A stretch of DNA of 22,579 bases from positions 1-22,579 of IMG/VR virus record IMGVR_UViG_3300045999_001053. One strand, 5' to 3'. Shown in pieces: positions 21,638-22,579 of the stretch. The notes under the pieces are model-generated. The model was not told where the DNA came from. It did no database searches and saw only the letters and a list, made by a program, of their open reading frames with translations. Origin of the DNA: a virus. The position numbers were made by a program, and so were the translations under genes. The first letter of the stretch is position 1. The number at the start of each line of letters is the position of its first letter.

Positions 21638-22579
21638 TTATCTTCTTACTACTGTCCTAGCACTAGCATTTGCTTTACCGCCTGCACTTAGGCTAGATAA
21701 AAGACTTTGTAACCCACCGCCTTGTGGAGGTTGTGAAGGTAGACCTCCTACTGGACCTGCGGGAGCAGGGGACGTTTGCTCAACCATTTGTTCGGTACCA
21801 GCAGGAGGTAATTCTGGGGTAAAGATATCTTCAATCGCATCTTCAATTGAAACACCCTTTTGACGGGCTTTAATTACTTGTGCGATTTTTTTCACGATAT
21901 CAGATGCGTCCCCGCCTGATGCTGCTAGTTGTGGAATTGCTTGAGTGTATGCCTGTAGCGAGCCTACTAATGCATTACGCATTTCTTCAACTTCAATTTT
22001 CTCTTGTTCTTGGGTTACGTTAATACCAAATGGTAACTCACGCATAGCCATGTCTTTAGATATTAATTTACCGCCAAGTGCTTGTAGCATGAAGATAAGT
22101 CCCTGCGCTGGATTAAGGCCAGCAAGCATGCCATAGCGAACATCGGCTGAATAGTCATTCTTAATATCTTTTGCTGGTGTGTACTCAAGTGAGTAAGGAG
22201 AACCAGCATCAACACCACGAATTGTTTTTGTAAAGTTAAATAATTTCTCGTCCATCTCAAAACAGACAGAGATAACATCTTTAAGAGCAGAAGCAAAGAT
22301 TGCTTGTGCTGATTTAACCTGTGTATCAAAGCCACCCATAAGCGCTTGCACGCCTTGTCCCGTGACTATTGATGCATCAATGTTTCCAGTTCTTGACTCT
22401 GGATAACGTGTTCCAGTACGCAACTCATTAAGTAATACTTGTTGCTCAGTGAATGCACCTGCTGGGATATTTAAATCTACACGGCGCACACCTGCTGGTG
22501 AGTTGGTGCGGATGATTGCATCTCCACCCAACTGTAGTTCTTGAACATCGCCTGGTACAACAATTGGTGCCTGTACTGA
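21638..22579 (-). CDS. Portal protein, C-terminal part (N-terminus outside window)
   Basis: The frame is open across the right window edge and covers 313 residues. No start is chosen because the coding frame continues upstream of the first in-frame TTG. The visible part has the mixed helical clip/wing region: NELRTGTRYPESRTGNIDAS, then VTGQGVQALMGGFDTQVKSA, AQAIFASALKDVISVCFEMD, and LISKDMAMRELPFGINVTQE with long helices. It ends in a Pro/Gly-rich flexible tail (PAPAGPVGGLPSQPPQGGGL). This order and the position upstream of a protease, scaffold and capsid are those of a dodecameric phage portal that forms the DNA channel. The terminase should lie just outside the window. I rate the portal assignment as good, based mainly on context and region style. 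Confidence 0.8.
   Translation of the reverse strand, partial: SVQAPIVVPGDVQELQLGGDAIIRTNSPAGVRRVDLNIPAGAFTEQQVLLNELRTGTRYPESRTGNIDASIVTGQGVQALMGGFDTQVKSAQAIFASALKDVISVCFEMDEKLFNFTKTIRGVDAGSPYSLEYTPAKDIKNDYSADVRYGMLAGLNPAQGLIFMLQALGGKLISKDMAMRELPFGINVTQEQEKIEVEEMRNALVGSLQAYTQAIPQLAASGGDASDIVKKIAQVIKARQKGVSIEDAIEDIFTPELPPAGTEQMVEQTSPAPAGPVGGLPSQPPQGGGLQSLLSSLSAGGKANASARTVVRR

Noticed and set aside
1-22579. tRNA or rRNA genes, integrase or attachment sites
   Set aside because: I saw no cloverleaf-like segment in the few gaps, no recombinase gene and no duplicated end. All long stretches are coding on the minus strand.

Overview
The window looks like the virion-structure half of a tailed-phage genome (a lytic phage, or a phage contig from a metagenome). 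All 23 genes I can support lie on the minus strand, so the map reads from right to left. They are packed almost without gaps: most junctions are 1-24 nt or overlaps of the TAATG, ATGA or TTGA type. The standard bacterial code fits, with TAA, TAG and TGA all used as stops. The sequence is AT-rich. Several small proteins resemble, from memory, families seen in phages of aquatic and actinobacterial hosts. A low-GC planktonic actinobacterial host is therefore a reasonable guess but is not proven.

Head module, right to left: the C-terminal part of a portal protein (21638-22579, open at the window edge); a proteasome-beta/HslV-like Ntn hydrolase in the slot where the capsid maturation protease normally sits (21053-21622); a Pro/Gly-rich 139-aa protein; a giant 1903-aa protein (14914-20625) carrying an internal SLOG-like Rossmann segment; two proteins of 411 and 423 aa, probably internal or ejected; a 123-nt gap with a GC-rich hairpin; a 157-aa scaffold-like protein; an N4-gp56-type major capsid protein with an inserted beta domain. 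A 6-bp hairpin overlaps the capsid ribosome binding site, and another hairpin follows the capsid stop codon.

Connector and small-gene region (8456-10511): an 89-aa protein, a Cys-rich 149-aa protein, then seven tiny, mostly lysine-rich proteins of 44-92 aa, several of which overlap. A head-to-tail adaptor-like protein follows (7530-8444).

Tail/adsorption module (1-7521): a 608-aa tail fibre with a 170-residue Ala/Ser/Thr heptad shaft, a 100-aa beta-rich protein, a six-Asp-box beta-propeller, a cassette of three glycosyltransferases (two paralogous GT-A, one GT-B) with a 66-aa protein embedded in it, and the N-terminal 434 residues of a further tail protein that runs off the left edge. No tail-tube or tape-measure gene is visible, which suggests a short-tailed (podovirus-like) particle. 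The terminase, lysis and replication genes must lie outside the window.

The most notable points are the threonine-type (proteasome-like) protease in the prohead-protease position, the SLOG-like module inside the giant protein, the run of tiny basic proteins next to the capsid gene, and the glycosyltransferase cassette beside a Ser/Thr-rich fibre. No stretch longer than about 125 nt lacks a gene.
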